Part shown: piece by piece, positions 41,901 through 53,292 of the stretch | Position numbering within the stretch: position 1 is the stretch's first letter | How the letters are laid out: every line of letters starts with the position of its first letter | DNA from: Bretschneidera sinensis | Taxonomy: Eukaryota; Streptophyta; Magnoliopsida; Brassicales; Akaniaceae | DNA: 64,000 bases | Direction: 5' to 3' | Assembly: GCA_023935145.1 (NCBI GenBank) | Contig: CM043699.1 | Span: forward strand, 59,846,638 to 59,910,637 | The notes under the pieces: generated by a model | Told to the model about the DNA's origin: nothing | The model's input: only the letters and a program-made list of their open reading frames with translations | Databases searched by the model: none | Program-made: the position numbers and the translations under genes

Positions 41901-44267
41901 GATTTCAAAGTGGGAGGTAATGGTGATAGTGTGAATGTTTCTCATTTTCTCTTCGCCGACGATACTGTGGTTTTTTGTGGGGCTAACATCATGCAAATCT
42001 TGCACCTTCGGGGTATTCTTCTTTGTTTTGAGGCGGTGTTGGGTCTTAAAGTCAATTTTGCTAAAAATGTTTTAATCTGTCTTGAGGAAGGTGGTCATGG
42101 GAGTCTCCTTGCTAGCTTATTGGGGTGTAAGGTGGGAACGCTCGCTATCTCTTATCTTGGTCTCCCTCTCGGGGCTAGATTCAAAGACAAAACCGTGTGG
42201 AATTCGATTGTGGAAAAGTTAGAGAATCGTTTGGCCCGGTGGAAGAATCATTACCTTTCAAAAGGGGTCGACTCACTCTCATTAAGAGCACTCTTTCTAG
42301 CCTTCCAATCTATTATATATCTCTTTTTCCTATTCCTAGTTTGATGGCTAAAAGATTGGAAGCATTCAAAGGAGATTCCTTTGGAGCAACATGGCGGGGG
42401 ATTTTAAATACTATTTGGTCTAATGGGCTGTGGTTAAACAACCTTTGGAAAGAGGGGGCCTTAGAATAAATCTCACTTTGCTCAATAAGACCCTTCTTGG
42501 TAAGTGGCTTTGGAGGTTTGTTGTTGAAAAAGACCATTTGTGAAGGAAAGTGGTGGTGGCCAAGTTTGGGATGGATGCTAATGGGTGGATGTCCAAAGAT
42601 CCTTAGGGAGCGTATAGAGTGGATATGTGGAAGTGGATTAGAAAGGGTTGGGAGGAGCTTTACCATTATATTGAGATTTCAGTGGGTAATGGAGTGAAGA
42701 CTAGGCTTTGGTATGATACATGGTGTAGGAATACTCCCTTAAAGGATAAATTTTCGAGTATTTTTAATTTGGTGAGAGATAAAGAAGCAATGGTTAGCTT
42801 TTGCTTTTCCTTGACTAATGAAGGGATCTCATGGGTTGTGCTTTTTATTCGTAATGTTCATAATTGGGAAGTTGAGGAGGTCGCGAAGTTTTTGGACTCT
42901 TTATTTTCTTTTAGGATTGAGGTGGGGAGGGAGGATGTGATGAAATGGAGACCTAGCCCGGAAAAAATATTTATGGTGAAAGATTTTTATAACATTCTCT
43001 TTGATAAAGGCCTTACAAATGATCACCTTAACTTCCCTTAGGAAGCAATTTGGCGTGCTCGGGCTCCCAAGAAAGAATTTTTTTTTTTTTTTTTTTTTTG
43101 TGTGGGAGGCCTTGTGGGATAGAATTCTTACTATTGACAATTTGCAAAAGAGGGGGAAGATTTTGGTCAATATATGGCTTAGGAATGAAAGATTGATCTT
43201 TTTCATAGGGAAACTAAGAAAAAAGAAAAAGAAGTTATATTTATAAAGAGAAGGCCTAGTCCGTTTATCATCTCTTGATGAATTGCTCTTTAACTAGAAG
43301 TTTGTGGAAAATGGCTTATAGTATCGTGGGGCTGTCTTGGGTTGTTGCGGGTTCCGTGTGAGATGAGATTGGGGCTTGGAGTGGTTTGAAGGCTTCAAAT
43401 GAGGTAAAAAAAGGCTTTAGATTTAATTTCACATTCTATTTGGTGGATAATGTGGAGAGAGAGAAACATGAGAGCTTTTGATAGCTTGGAAAGACTGATT
43501 GCTTCCGTTTGAGATAGTTGGTTCAATACTCTTAATTTTTAGGTTAGAGGAAATTTCTTTGTAAATAATGAAGATCTCTGACTTTGTAGATTTTTTGCAT
43601 TGTAATTAGCCTTTGGCTTTTTGGTGCACCTTAAAAAAATATATATTAATAAGGATTTCTGACCTTATAATTCTTGATTTTCTCTTCAATGCTTCTCTGG
43701 TGGTCAAACTTATAAGCTGATGTGTCAATAGAGTAGCTAAATATTAATGAGATATTATTGGTTCAACTGTCATTGTAGGTTCACTGGTTCAGCCTGGGCA
43801 TCTCTCTTCTATGGATATGGGAATATCGCATGCTTGTACTGGTAAGGATTTTTTTATAATATTAATTAAAATCTGTAATTCTTTTGTATTTCTTTTTCCT
43901 ACAGCAGTTTTAATGTCAAATGAAAAACCGTCTTGTGATTTCAGGTTCAACAGTATCAGCAAGGAATTCTTCTTGGCAGCAACAGCTGGTTTATTTTCTT
44001 GGATAGGTTCTCTTTATACCCCTATGGTGCTATAGAAATCCCTCCACCCCCCCTCCTCCCCCCCCCCCCCCAAGAAAATAAATAAATAAATAAAAAGCAA
44101 ATTCAGAATTGCTCTTACATTACACTTCGGCTGATTGAATGTTAAACATTAAGGAGATCTCTAATTTATTTCTCCCTATGACAGGATTGGCTTTATGGAG
44201 AGACACAGTGGTATATGGATACAACTCGCCTTTAAGATCTTTAAAAGAGATGGTTTTTGGATCTTAA
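35944..44267 (+). CDS. MEX1: Chloroplast maltose exporter MEX1, nine exons
   Basis: Exons: 35944-36183, 36634-36807, 37492-37782, 37885-37974, 39635-39736, 39833-39951, 43779-43841, 43945-44006, 44185-44267. All introns are GT-AG, and the spliced frame is open for 407 residues, close to Arabidopsis MEX1. MEX1 sits in the chloroplast inner envelope and exports maltose from starch breakdown at night. Residues 1 to about 80 are Ser-rich and fit a transit peptide. The body is several hydrophobic segments. Diagnostic blocks are [71 protein letters not shown] and [14 protein letters not shown], with two LPQI motifs. The end is [11 protein letters not shown]. No lesion was found. Intron 6 (39952-43778) holds a 3.5 kb LINE in sense orientation. 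Exon edges were chosen by GT-AG, frame and family match; alternative edges a few bases away are possible. Identification is from memory of the family, and I am confident of it. Confidence 0.95.
39924..39984 (+). repeat. 15 bp direct repeat across the exon 6 donor site
   Basis: GAGCACTATTTATTC occurs at 39924-39938 (in exon 6, coding) and at 39970-39984 (intron 6, 18 bp after the donor). Offset 46 bp. It looks like a small local duplication. Confidence 0.8.
40150..43650 (+). mobile_element. 5'-truncated L1-type LINE in MEX1 intron 6
   Basis: Sense-oriented non-LTR element. It begins inside the endonuclease domain (near [10 protein letters not shown], then [10 protein letters not shown]) and runs through the endonuclease C-terminal part, RT, and the tail region. 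It ends near 43620-43650 with an A-rich tract. No LTRs are present. 5' truncation is normal for LINEs. The start is approximate (about 40090-40160); no target duplication could be fixed by eye. It is removed with the intron if MEX1 splices normally. Confidence 0.85.
40160..43246 (+). pseudogene. LINE ORF2 relic: endonuclease and reverse transcriptase
   Basis: Endonuclease: GGDFNVV near 40285, then [40 protein letters not shown] and [14 protein letters not shown] (the catalytic SDH is here SNH). [23 protein letters not shown] start, then [54 protein letters not shown] and [13 protein letters not shown] (F-A-D-D catalytic box near 41950). The tail has [20 protein letters not shown] and [20 protein letters not shown]. 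Stops and shifts lie near 40317, 41125, 41416, 41888 and 42345-42600. A 22-base T-run at 43078-43099 lies in what was a FFVWEA-type segment. Confidence 0.82.
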
Positions 44268-45575
44268 CTTGAAGCTTAATGAGATGCTGCCATGAGTTTA
44301 AATGACATAGAAGTGAGCTGGTCTCATGATCTTGAGCATGAAATTCTTCTTCTCTGCTGGGATACCATTGCTGGACTGACATTGCAATTATTGTCTGCCA
44401 ACCATGGACCTTCCAATTAGTTAGCATGTTGTAGGTAATCACTGTCCATTTCAATTTACAGAGAAAATTAGAATGCTTAAATTGTAACTACTAAAAAAAA
44501 TAACATAAGCATGGGTCATAGTTCATTAGTTGGTTGTGGATACTACAACGTTGAAGTTTGGACATGAACTGGTGAACTGATTCCTTTGAATTGCATGTAA
44601 TGTAAGCTTAATTAATATAATGCTGAAGTCTAGTTTACTTGGGTGTTGCAGGAGGGTTAAGAATGACCAAAAAACCTGTCTTTACTGCTCTGCTTTTGGC
44701 TAGGTGGAAATGTTCTCTTTTTTTTGAAGTATTTTTGTTTAAACATGTCACTAAGCATACAAAAGGTGCAATTGCATGGATTAGCACTCATCATTCCTTA
44801 AGTTCTGTTTAGGAATATGCAAGGATCATTACACAGTTACGGTCTTGCTTCAGTGAGAGGATAATCTTAGCTTACAGTTTCGCATCAAGTGATCGCTATC
44901 AGACCTGAACTTGTCAAACCGGAAACTTTCAACATGAAGTTTGAGGTCTAAAAATGAATTGTAACTGTTTGCCCTTTATAAAAGTCAATTGCCAGCAACT
45001 CACCCTAGTTGTTATTTTTGTTCATCTTGATGTTGATTTTTTTTATAAAAAAATTTGATTTACATATCATATAATGCGTTGGAATGTGATGATTGCCGTG
45101 CCCTGAATCATGTTGAATATACCTCTTTGTTCATCTTTGCCCACTTTCTTAGATGAATTTGTTCATCTTAATGTTAAACTAGTTTAAAATGACATGTGAA
45201 TTGTGAGAAATTTTACTACTGACTATTGGATTTTAGTTTTTGACTTAAAAGAAATTTTTTTGGGTACTTAATTAAAAATTCCAAGCAAGACTTGGATCAT
45301 TTAAAAGTAATATTTGGAAAGTATGAACATACATACTTAACATCAGAAGAAACAAGGCCTATGATTATATAGGACATTAAGAATTGTGTAAACCCATAAT
45401 TTTGTTTGTGCCCATCCTATTATCTCGCATATTATTACATAGAAAATTGCAGACATTGCTGCCCATGGTTCATTGAAGTTAACACGACACATCAAGCATT
45501 AACAGTTCTTATCACTCGAAATCTGAGGTGTATATAAGAAATTTCATGAGAAGAACTTAATTTTAATAAATGCAG
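44268..45575. other. 3' flank of MEX1
   Basis: Non-coding; it should include the MEX1 3' UTR, end not determined. No other gene or repeat was recognised. Confidence 0.6.
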
Positions 45576-46117
45576 TTAATTAGAAAACAAACATTTGGGC
45601 TCTTTCTCGTTTGTTGGATCAGCAACCCGTGATTGAAATCTGAAAACAATCGTAACACCAGCTAAAATGAAAGTATGGCAATGTCTTAAGGCTGCAGGGG
45701 GATTAGCCAGAGGTGTGTCGATTGGACATTTGGCAAACATTTCCACATAACTTTGATTCATCTCTGGTCTGATTGGCAGGGATGTCGGAGTAAGGAGAGG
45801 GGGTGCGACTTGATTGTGATTCAAGAGGTGAAATCAGTTCATGATCAATAATATCTTTGAAACCATCACTGACATACTCTTCGTGAGGCTGAAACGAGTC
45901 TTGAACTGCTTCCTAGTATTCTCTACATTGTTTGCCGTGTGATATTGTCCCAAGCCATTTTCTGAAAAGAACCAGATGGCATATTCCCTTTAATCCCATA
46001 ATCATAACACAATTGAATAAACCTTGTATACCGATTTGGAGTCCTACATGCCTTCTCAACGATGGAGTGACTAGACACAACTCCATCTTTAGACTTGAAA
46101 GGAGCACACTCTGACAT
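45576..46117 (-). pseudogene. Broken ORF with faint Myb/SANT-like similarity
   Basis: The minus strand from ATG 46117 gives MSECAPFKSKDGVVSSHSIV, then RFIQLCYDYGIKGNMPSGSF and QKMAWDNITRQTM-stop. The spacing L-C-x(6)-G-N-x-P-x-G-x-F-x-x-x-x-W is like the plant Myb/SANT-like DNA-binding domain (Myb_DNA-bind_3 type). In another frame the continuation NTRKQFKTRFSL could be the next helix. A further open stretch (45824-45576, 82 codons) has no recognised feature. It could be a gene fragment or a relic of a Harbinger-type transposon accessory gene. This is weak evidence by eye only. Confidence 0.3.
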
Positions 46118-47149
46118 TTCTACCTACCCATAGGAAGTTCCTATTAAAATCACGAAATATCGACAAATTTATAATTTGTAAAAAAGAAATTAAAAAAATT
46201 ACTATACACATGGTAGTCTCAAAAAAGAATTAGAGATGTGGTGAATGGTTTTAACTTCGTGTTCTATGTTTTAAATGGTTAAATAAACATTTTTACCATT
46301 AAAGTTTATCCGTTTTAATATTTTGATCTATGCAATATCAAGATTAACCTTTCATTTCTTTAACAATTTAGTTCTTGTCGTCAACTCCTTAGTTTCGGAA
46401 AAGGCAGAATCAACGCCACATAAGCAGTTGAAATGTCCACTTTACCCTCTCTTATATTCCTACGTTTCTCTTTTCACCGTCTCTGTCTGCAAGTCTCACG
46501 AGCACGTCCTAGCCCCATTTTTTTCTCTTTCTCTCTCCTTACCGACCCCGACTAGCAGCACATGAGCAAGGAAAGACGAAGGATGCGCGTCCTCGCCCGG
46601 AAAGTGATCACTTGGACTGAGCAAATCTATCTTAGTATTGTAAATTGCAAAACGTGAGATGATTTTTTTCATGGAGAATCTACGTAGGACAGATAATGGC
46701 ATGTGATATGAAATTTTTTCCTTTTATGTGTGTTTGGTTGATAAAAAAATGAAAGGTGGAGGAGGGGATTTTGGGAAGGGGTAGCTCAATTGATTGTTAT
46801 GGGTTTGCATTTTTTTTTATTTTAATTTTGGGTAATTTCTTGCAGAATTTTTTATAAGTACATTTTTTTTGGGATTATGGTGTGAGCATAATTCGACGAC
46901 AAATTGGATTTTTCTTTATAACTAAATTTTTGTGGTGGTTGTCTTATTCAGTTGCTTATTCATCAATTGGGTATTGCTTTTTCAATTGGGTATCTTCGAT
47001 TTTTATTCAAATTCACCCATGTGTCAAGCCCATTGCTAAATATAAAGCCATTGAATCTTTATATCATCTTCTTCATCAGTGGTCTTCTCCATCAAGATTT
47101 GAAAAACTCAAGATTTTGAACACTAAAAAACCTAAGAGTTAGAAAAAAA
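46118..47149. other. AT-rich region without recognisable genes
   Basis: T- and C-rich low-complexity stretches (for example about 46510-46550). A short plus-strand frame near 46323-46565 shows no family feature. It may include the unresolved end of the E7 LTR. Confidence 0.5.
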
Positions 47150-47639
47150 AAATCAAGAACAAGATAGCAAACCGGTTTCTGCGATTCAAGATTGCAGATT
47201 TCATATGATTCAAGAGAAGCAGTGATACTGTCAACTGGTCAATTGATTTATCAAGGAGGGTGGAGGATGTTGATGAATGGAAGGGGAAAAGGGGCTTTTG
47301 ATTCGAGTTCAAGAGGGACTCCAAGAAGAAAAGAGGAAGAATTACTGAATATGCTTCTCTGATTATTACTTCTTCTTCTGTCCAACTAATCTATCTGGTC
47401 AGGTCAGTAGTTAGTTACATGATTATCAGCTATTCTCTTTCTCTAACTAACTACTAACAAAATTACAGCTTACTATTACTAGTAATGAAGCTCCTTCAAC
47501 CTCCTTAGTTCACCTTGTACCTTGCTGACCTATAGTGTTTTCTGACTTCTTACCTTGCTGTTACTTGTACCATTAAGGCTTCTTTAAACTCTCCCTTAGC
47601 CTTAGTCTGGATCTATAGGGAAGTTCAGGTGTTTGAGCT

Positions 47640-48369
47640 GCCTTAGTAGCTGGTTTTGGAGATGTAGTTGTTTACCCTTCCCATGGACAATCACCTTGTC
47701 CTTAAGGTGTAAGTTGGGGTATAGGCTCAAGAATTCTTTAGTATCTTCCCAAGATGCTTCTTCAAAAGGTAAATGTTTCTACTGGACTAGTATTTGATTA
47801 ATCCATTGGCCTTGTCTAAGTATATCTCGTTCAACAAGTATGGCTAAGGGCTGATAAAGTCGTTGAGAAGCAAAACATGTTTCTAGAAGGGCACAAGGTT
47901 GATCATAAGAGCCTTTGAATGGCTTAAGCAATGCTACATGAAAGATATGATGTATCTTGGATGAAGCAGGGAGTTGAAGCTTGTATGCAACTGGCCCAAT
48001 CCTTTTAATGATCTGGAAAGGACCAAAATACCTTCTACTTAGTTTGTATGATGCTTAGGCAACTGCTGGTTGTTGCCTGTGAGGTTGAAGTTTTACCAAA
48101 ACCAAGTCTCCAATTGCAAATTCTTTCTCAGTTCTATGGAGATCAGCTTGTTGTTTCATTCTAAGTTGAGCTTTCAATAATTTGGATCTAAAAAGGTTGA
48201 GGACATCCTCTCTGGAAGTGAGTTCATAATCCACAGTTTCTAGGGAAACATAACCTCTACAATAAGCAAGTAGTGTGGGAGGTGGTTTACCAAAAACAAT
48301 CTGGTATGGTGTGAGACCAATAACTGAATGGAATGCAGTGTTGTAATGGTACTCAACTTTTGATAACAA
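47640..48369 (-). pseudogene. Integrase C-terminus and chromodomain (E7)
   Basis: The minus strand reads MLSKVEYHYNTAFHSVIGLT, PYQIVFGKPPPTLLAYCRGY and KEFAIGDLVLVKLQPHRQQP (integrase tail). After a stop near 48055 it continues [20 protein letters not shown] and [20 protein letters not shown]. The chromodomain begins [20 protein letters not shown], then an in-frame TAG (47778-47780) where the family has Trp, then KHLPFEEASWEDTKEF. A chromodomain tethers the integrase to chromatin marks; here the stop lies in its first half. Confidence 0.78.
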
Positions 48370-48950
48370 TGTAGACCATCGATTAGGATGATCTGAAACA
48401 AAGCATTTTAAGTAATATTCTAGGCATCTATTGAAAACTTCAGTCTGGCCATCTGTTTATGGGCTGAGCTTCAACTGAGTACCTTGTAAGGCAAATAATT
48501 CCTTCTAGAAGTTACTAGTGAAGATAGGATCTCTGTCACTAAAAATTTATCTAGGCATCCCATGTAGTTTGTAGAAGACATCCATTAATACCCTTGCTAC
48601 CTTGCTGGCTATGTAGTTGGTTGTCAATGCAGCAAAGTGTGCAAACTTGCTAAGTCTGTCTACAACACTAGGATGACAATGAAGCCATGAGAAGCAGGTA
48701 ATTGAGTGATGAAATCCATGGAGATATCTTCAAATATTTGTTCAGGAATTGGTAAGGACTGTAAGAGCCCATAAGGTTTGCTTATCCTGCTATTTGCTGA
48801 TTGATATATGGGGCAAGTAACAACAAAGTCAGCAACTTCCTTGTTCATGTTAGCCCAATAGAAGTTAGCAGAGAGCCTAATAAAGGTTCTTAAGACTCTT
48901 GAATGACCACCAAATAATGTTGAATGATATTTAGTAAGCAAGGTTTGCTT
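48370..48950 (-). pseudogene. Integrase zinc finger and core (E7)
   Basis: The N-terminal zinc-binding region has LTKYHSTLFGGHSRVLRTFI, FYWANMNKEVADFVVTCPIY and QSANSRISKPYGLLQSLPIP, then EDISMDFITQLPASHGFIVI (first catalytic Asp in SMDFITQLP). Stops and shifts lie between 48660 and 48370; within that stretch FSDRDPIFTSNF- and LSPQTDGQTEVFN-like pieces are faintly readable. Confidence 0.75.
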
Positions 48951-49064
48951 TAGAGGTGAGGTAGTATAAATAAACAGTTTGCCTTTGTGATATAATCAAC
49001 CATCTCTGACTTTCCATTGAGAAGTCTTAGGAGTATCAACAAGCAGTTTTTTAATCTATGTAAC

Positions 49065-49725
49065 TTATACATTCTTATCTTGCTCTTCTTTGATCTGATG
49101 TAGGATATCAAAGTTAACTATAGAGAGAGGTAGACAAGTGGCTAATTCAGGTGAATCTAAATGCTGTCTAGAGAGTGCATCAACTACACTATTATTTCTC
49201 CCTAGATTGTAGATGATCTCATAATTGTAGCCCAACAGTGTAGTAAGGTAGTGTTGCTGCTCTGGAGTTTGTACTACTTGATTCATCAAGTGTTTGAGGC
49301 TGCTGTGATAAGTTTTGATGAAAAACTTTCCATTTGACAAGTATTGTCTCCATTTCTTCACAGCACTAGTAATGGCATACAATTCTCTTATGTATGCTAA
49401 TTGTTTTTGCATTCTCGGACATAACTTCTTGTTGAAAAAAGCTATGGGATGAGGAGGCTGTTAGAATACTGCACCTACTCCAGTTCCAGAAGCATCAGTT
49501 TCAATAGTGAATGGTTCAAAAAAATTTGGGTAAACAAAGGATATGGGTGATAGTCATGGCCTCCTTTAAAGCTTGAAATGCTAGTTGAGCATTTTGATTC
49601 CAGACAAAGCTATCATGTTTAAGCAAGTCAGTTAGAGGAGCAACAATCATAACAAAGTTTTTGACAAATCTTCTGTAGAAACCAGTTAGGTCTATGAAGC
49701 CTCTAAGTTTTTTTACTATCGTAAC
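49065..49725 (-). pseudogene. RT end and RNase H (E7)
   Basis: Begins at the insertion junction: IVKKLRGFIDLTGFYRRFVK, APLTDLLKHDSFVWNQNAQL, FQALKEAM, then IETDASGTGVGAVF (RNase H Asp) and HPIAFFNKKLCPRMQKQLAY. RNase H continues REL YAITSAVKKWRQYLSNGK, with YNYEIIYNLGRNNSVVDALS (terminal Asp motif) at the end. One stop lies near 49458. The RT catalytic site lies beyond the junction and is not in this piece. Confidence 0.8.
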
Positions 49726-52140
49726 TACCCATCCCAAGTGGGCTTTACCCGAGACAGTATCATCACCTTTCAGTACGAAGAATGAATTATATGCAACAAT
49801 TATTGCATTTATAACTTGAAGTATAATTACAATTTTTTGCCTCAACTCTTTTATAGAGGAAATGCAAAATTTTATTACAAAACTTATACAATAATTTACA
49901 CTAATGCATGAACATGCACAATACTTTTTACAAATATTTACAACAATTTACTTTTTTCTTTATTCTTTTCTTTCTTTTTTTGTCTGAAGATGCCAACCAT
50001 GAGGACTTATCTAGATACTTACTCTGAATCTCAAGTCAATGAATTTACTAGTCTTATTCACAACCTGAAATATATTTAAATATTGGGGAATGAGCTTCAC
50101 AGGCTCAGTGAATTTTAATTTACTAGAAGTACTCTATTTGTATACTTTTGATCATATTTTTTTTATATCACATTTCATATATATAATTCAATACTTTCTT
50201 TCATTTATTAATTCTCATATCATATCATCTTTAATCATTCCCCATGTCATATCATATTTCATGTATTTTATTCAACATGTGAATACCACTCCAAATATCA
50301 AACTCATTATTTCTCATTACAATCATATCGTATCATCATAATTTCTTAGTCATTCTGATGTATTCAACATCTCAATAATTATAAATAAATAAATGAATGC
50401 ATAATCTTCTCTTTTTAATTCCACATCTCATCATAATGATTTCTTTTTATTTTTCACATCTCATCCATACTATCACAAGTATGGGTAATTTCATCAATTT
50501 TTGGGTATCCATACTAGTCTCTGGTATAGTTGTCAGGGACGTCTCCTCACATGTCAACATATTTCATCTAGACCAACCATGGTTATGGTTTTCCTCGGTA
50601 CCACACACTCCATCTTTCTAATGGCCCGACAAAGCATATGAACAAAAACATACAAGCAAACATATCATATCATCATATAAATCAAATTATTTTCTCTTCA
50701 TAAATCTCGTTTGGTCATAAGAATTTACTTATCCTTCCAAGGATACAATTTCATCAACTTATCATACATTCATATTTTAAATCATTTCGTGAATCATACT
50801 TCTCTTAACATATATAATGTATTTCAGCAAATCAAACATATCCATAATATATCCAATAATTTTCTCATAATATTATTCATTTCAAGTTTTATTCATATGT
50901 TTAGTTCTTTTCGCTTACTAAGGGTAAAATGAACTCACCGCGAAGCATTAACACTATACATGGATCACTTCCTTGCCTTTTGTGCTCCTCTCAGCGATAC
51001 CACCAAACAGTTCACCTCCAGCTAACCAGAATATGATTATCAATCTCACTATCTCATAGCTTATTTCAAACTCTATATTAGGTTAAATTCATGAATATGT
51101 ATGCATTCTCCATCTTAGTTTCAAATTCAAAGTTCCAATTAAATTCCTTTCCTTTTTATCTTTCATCAAATTCAAATCATTTTAAGATGAATATAAGTAT
51201 TTATACTCTCAAAATCATAGTTTTTATATGGAAGAACAAAAATAGTAAAAATTACCTTAAAAAAGCTTATCTCAGAAATTTATGAAATAAGTCATTGAAT
51301 CGATTGAATTCAATAATAGTTTATGAAATCTTTTAATTCTTTAGTATTTGAGAGAATTTTAGAGAGAGAAAATAGAGTTTGAATGAAGAAGAAATGAATT
51401 TTGGTATTGAAAAACCTTTACATGCTAAATTTTTTAATTCCTTAAAAGTTTTATTTTGATTTATGTGACTGTTATTAAATTATTAATGAGCTGTTAGTTA
51501 AAAGGATTTGAAGATATTGTTAAGATTAATTTTTCCTAACAATATGAGTTGAATTAATTGTTTTGAGCTAGTGAACTAAATTGAGTTAGTATATAGGAAC
51601 TTCTCTTTCGATGATTTTTTTTCTTCATGTTGTCGTGTTAAAGTACTGATGATTTATGATCGTGTAATTATTATGTGATATTGGTCTAAGAAATAGTTGT
51701 TGTAAAATGTAGACTTGAAGTAGAGGAAGTTCTAAGTAGTAGGTTTGTTTGTGTATAAAAGTTTGGGTTGTAATTATATTAGAAATGTAGAGAGGTTCGA
51801 AAAGTTGGAGAATAATGTCGATTCATAGAAATTTAAGTATGTTATTAGGAAGTAAGGCTTGGGAAGGGTGATTAAAGTATAGGTAAAAGTATAGATGAAT
51901 TAACAAGTATAAAAATGAGTCAGAATAAATTATTGGGTAAGTGATTAGAGTAAGGAATAAGGTGTAGTAGGGAGTGAGCAAGGTAAAAATGAGAGGAACA
52001 ATTAAGTAGAGAAAGAATGGTGTTAGATAAATCATAAGTGAAGATTTTGTGGTGTTTTGAGACTAAGAATTATAGTAAAGGGAGTATTTTGGAAATTATA
52101 ATTTTTTTTATGAGAGAAGTTGTAAAGGATAAATGGTAGT
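49726..52140. repeat. Chromovirus-type LTR sequence, inverted, left of Copia
   Basis: Starts (plus) TAACTACCCATCCC. The first about 425 bp are the inverse of the LTR end at 28110-28486 and of 58809-59192. Blocks near 50529 (gacgtctcctcacatgtc) and 50930-51000 (actcaccgcgaagc, gtgctcctctcagcg) are the inverse of E5 LTR blocks near 27740 and 27090-27150. From about 51218 to 52140 it forms the left arm of the long inverted repeat with 61007-62470. It cuts E7 RT at 49725/49726. No genes. Confidence 0.65.
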
Positions 52141-53046
52141 TGTTGGCATTTGTCTAAGGTTTGAACAAGGTTGGAAGAGGTCAAACATGAAGTCCTTAAA
52201 AGCCTCAGCACACTAGGAGTGTGCCTCAGTACAAAGCTGGAAAAAGGTGTGTGCATCAGGTCAGGTCGCGGCCCTGCTCTTCCCAGGCTGTGGCGCCCAG
52301 AAGGTGGAAGGTGCTGGACAAAGGCCAGGCCGCGGCACTCCCTCCCCAAGGCCACGGCGCCCAGAAGCTGAGGAGTGTGTGCTCTGCCCTAGGCCGCGGC
52401 GCCAAGCACACTGATGCACACGTGTAAACCTCTTCCATGGTTCGTGAGACATGTCCAAAACGCACAGCTTGACTAAGAAATGATCAAAGGCTATGGTTGA
52501 TTGTTCATCTAGATCTAAGGGTGGATATTAACCCTCAAGATTGGATAAGAAGTTGGCGCACTATATAAAGGGTCACCTAGCTTCATTCTCAACAACAATG
52601 TGACATAACTTGTGATCAAAAGTGAGAGAATTGTAAAGAGTGCAAAGACACAAAACAAGAGAGACTCATTTGTAAGGCTGGTTGTTTAGAAGAGTGAGTA
52701 GACTAGAAAGGGGATTGAAGGGCTTGTAAAAGGAATTTTCTTGGGAAAATTCCAGGGTTAGTTCTTATCACTTTCTGTTTCTTCTTCTTCTTTGTTTCTT
52801 CAAGAACTTAGGCTTCTTGGAGAGGGATTACTGTGATTGTAAAAGAACCATTGATTAGTGCAGAGAGTTCAGGTGAACTCATGGGGACGTAGGCTATTGC
52901 CGAACCTCGATAACAAATTGCTTGTCTTTTTTCTTTCTTTCTTTCATTTCTGTTTCTCTTTCCGATTCCTAATCCTTACAAGTCATTCTAGACTTGGGTG
53001 TTTGGAAGATCACCACCTGAGCATCTTGTCAAGGTGATTTCCAACA
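52141..53046 (+). repeat. 5' LTR of the Copia element
   Basis: 906 bp, TGTTGGCATTTGTC ... GATTTCCAACA. U3 has a GCCGCGGCGCC-type cluster (52264-52402) and a TATA box TATATAA at 52562-52568. It matches the 3' LTR with scattered substitutions; most of the length difference is in the cluster. Confidence 0.92.
52264..52402. repeat. GCCGCGGCGCC-type cluster in Copia U3
   Basis: Five words: gtcgcggccc, ctgtggcgccc, ccgcggcactc, ccacggcgccc and ccgcggcgcc. Consensus GGCCGCGGCGCC, core GCCGCGGC palindromic. The cluster ends about 160 bp before TATA. Several copies show CpG decay. Confidence 0.8.
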
Positions 53047-53047
53047 G

Positions 53048-53059
53048 TGGTATCAAAGC
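53048..53059 (+). other. Primer-binding site, initiator tRNA-Met (Copia)
   Basis: TGGTATCAAAGC begins 2 bp after the 5' LTR end; the standard plant PBS is TGGTATCAGAGC (one difference). Confidence 0.9.
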
Positions 53060-53292
53060 TTGCACAGCTGGGTGTCGGGGCAAGAACAGAAGGTATCGGA
53101 GCAAGACTCCAAGAATCAAAGAACAAACTTCTTGGGTGATTCAAGAATGGAGTAAAGATCAAGATCAGATCGTGTTCTTGAGGTTGATTCAAGAACAGTG
53201 TTGAGATCAATCTTCGATCGTGTTCTTGAGGTTTAGAAGAAGTTGGAAAGCATTTGTGGGTGCTGCACATATCTGGGATCATCTCCGCAAGA

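Larger units (their letters stand above)
47150..49725 (-). mobile_element. E7: 3' half of a chromovirus
   Basis: Minus-strand pol relic (49725 to about 47640), then a likely LTR starting TGTTAGTAGTTAGTTAG at 47459 on the minus strand. The far end of the LTR is unresolved, placed near 47150 with low certainty. The 5' half is missing: at 49725 the RT is cut by the LTR-like sequence that begins at 49726. The domain order RT, RNase H, integrase, chromodomain, together with the peptide style, fits a Reina-like chromovirus. Confidence 0.75.

Noticed and set aside
51823..52035. Hydrophobic Tyr/Leu-rich ORF (membrane peptide?), also at 61640-61897
   Set aside because: The two copies lie in the arms of an inverted repeat of LTR-type AT-rich sequence; hydrophobicity comes from base composition.
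52032..52465. Several overlapping Pro/Gly/Arg-rich ORFs in Copia U3 (also at 57271-57687)
   Set aside because: They arise from the GC-rich word cluster in the LTR promoter region; present in both LTRs, no start context, no family features.
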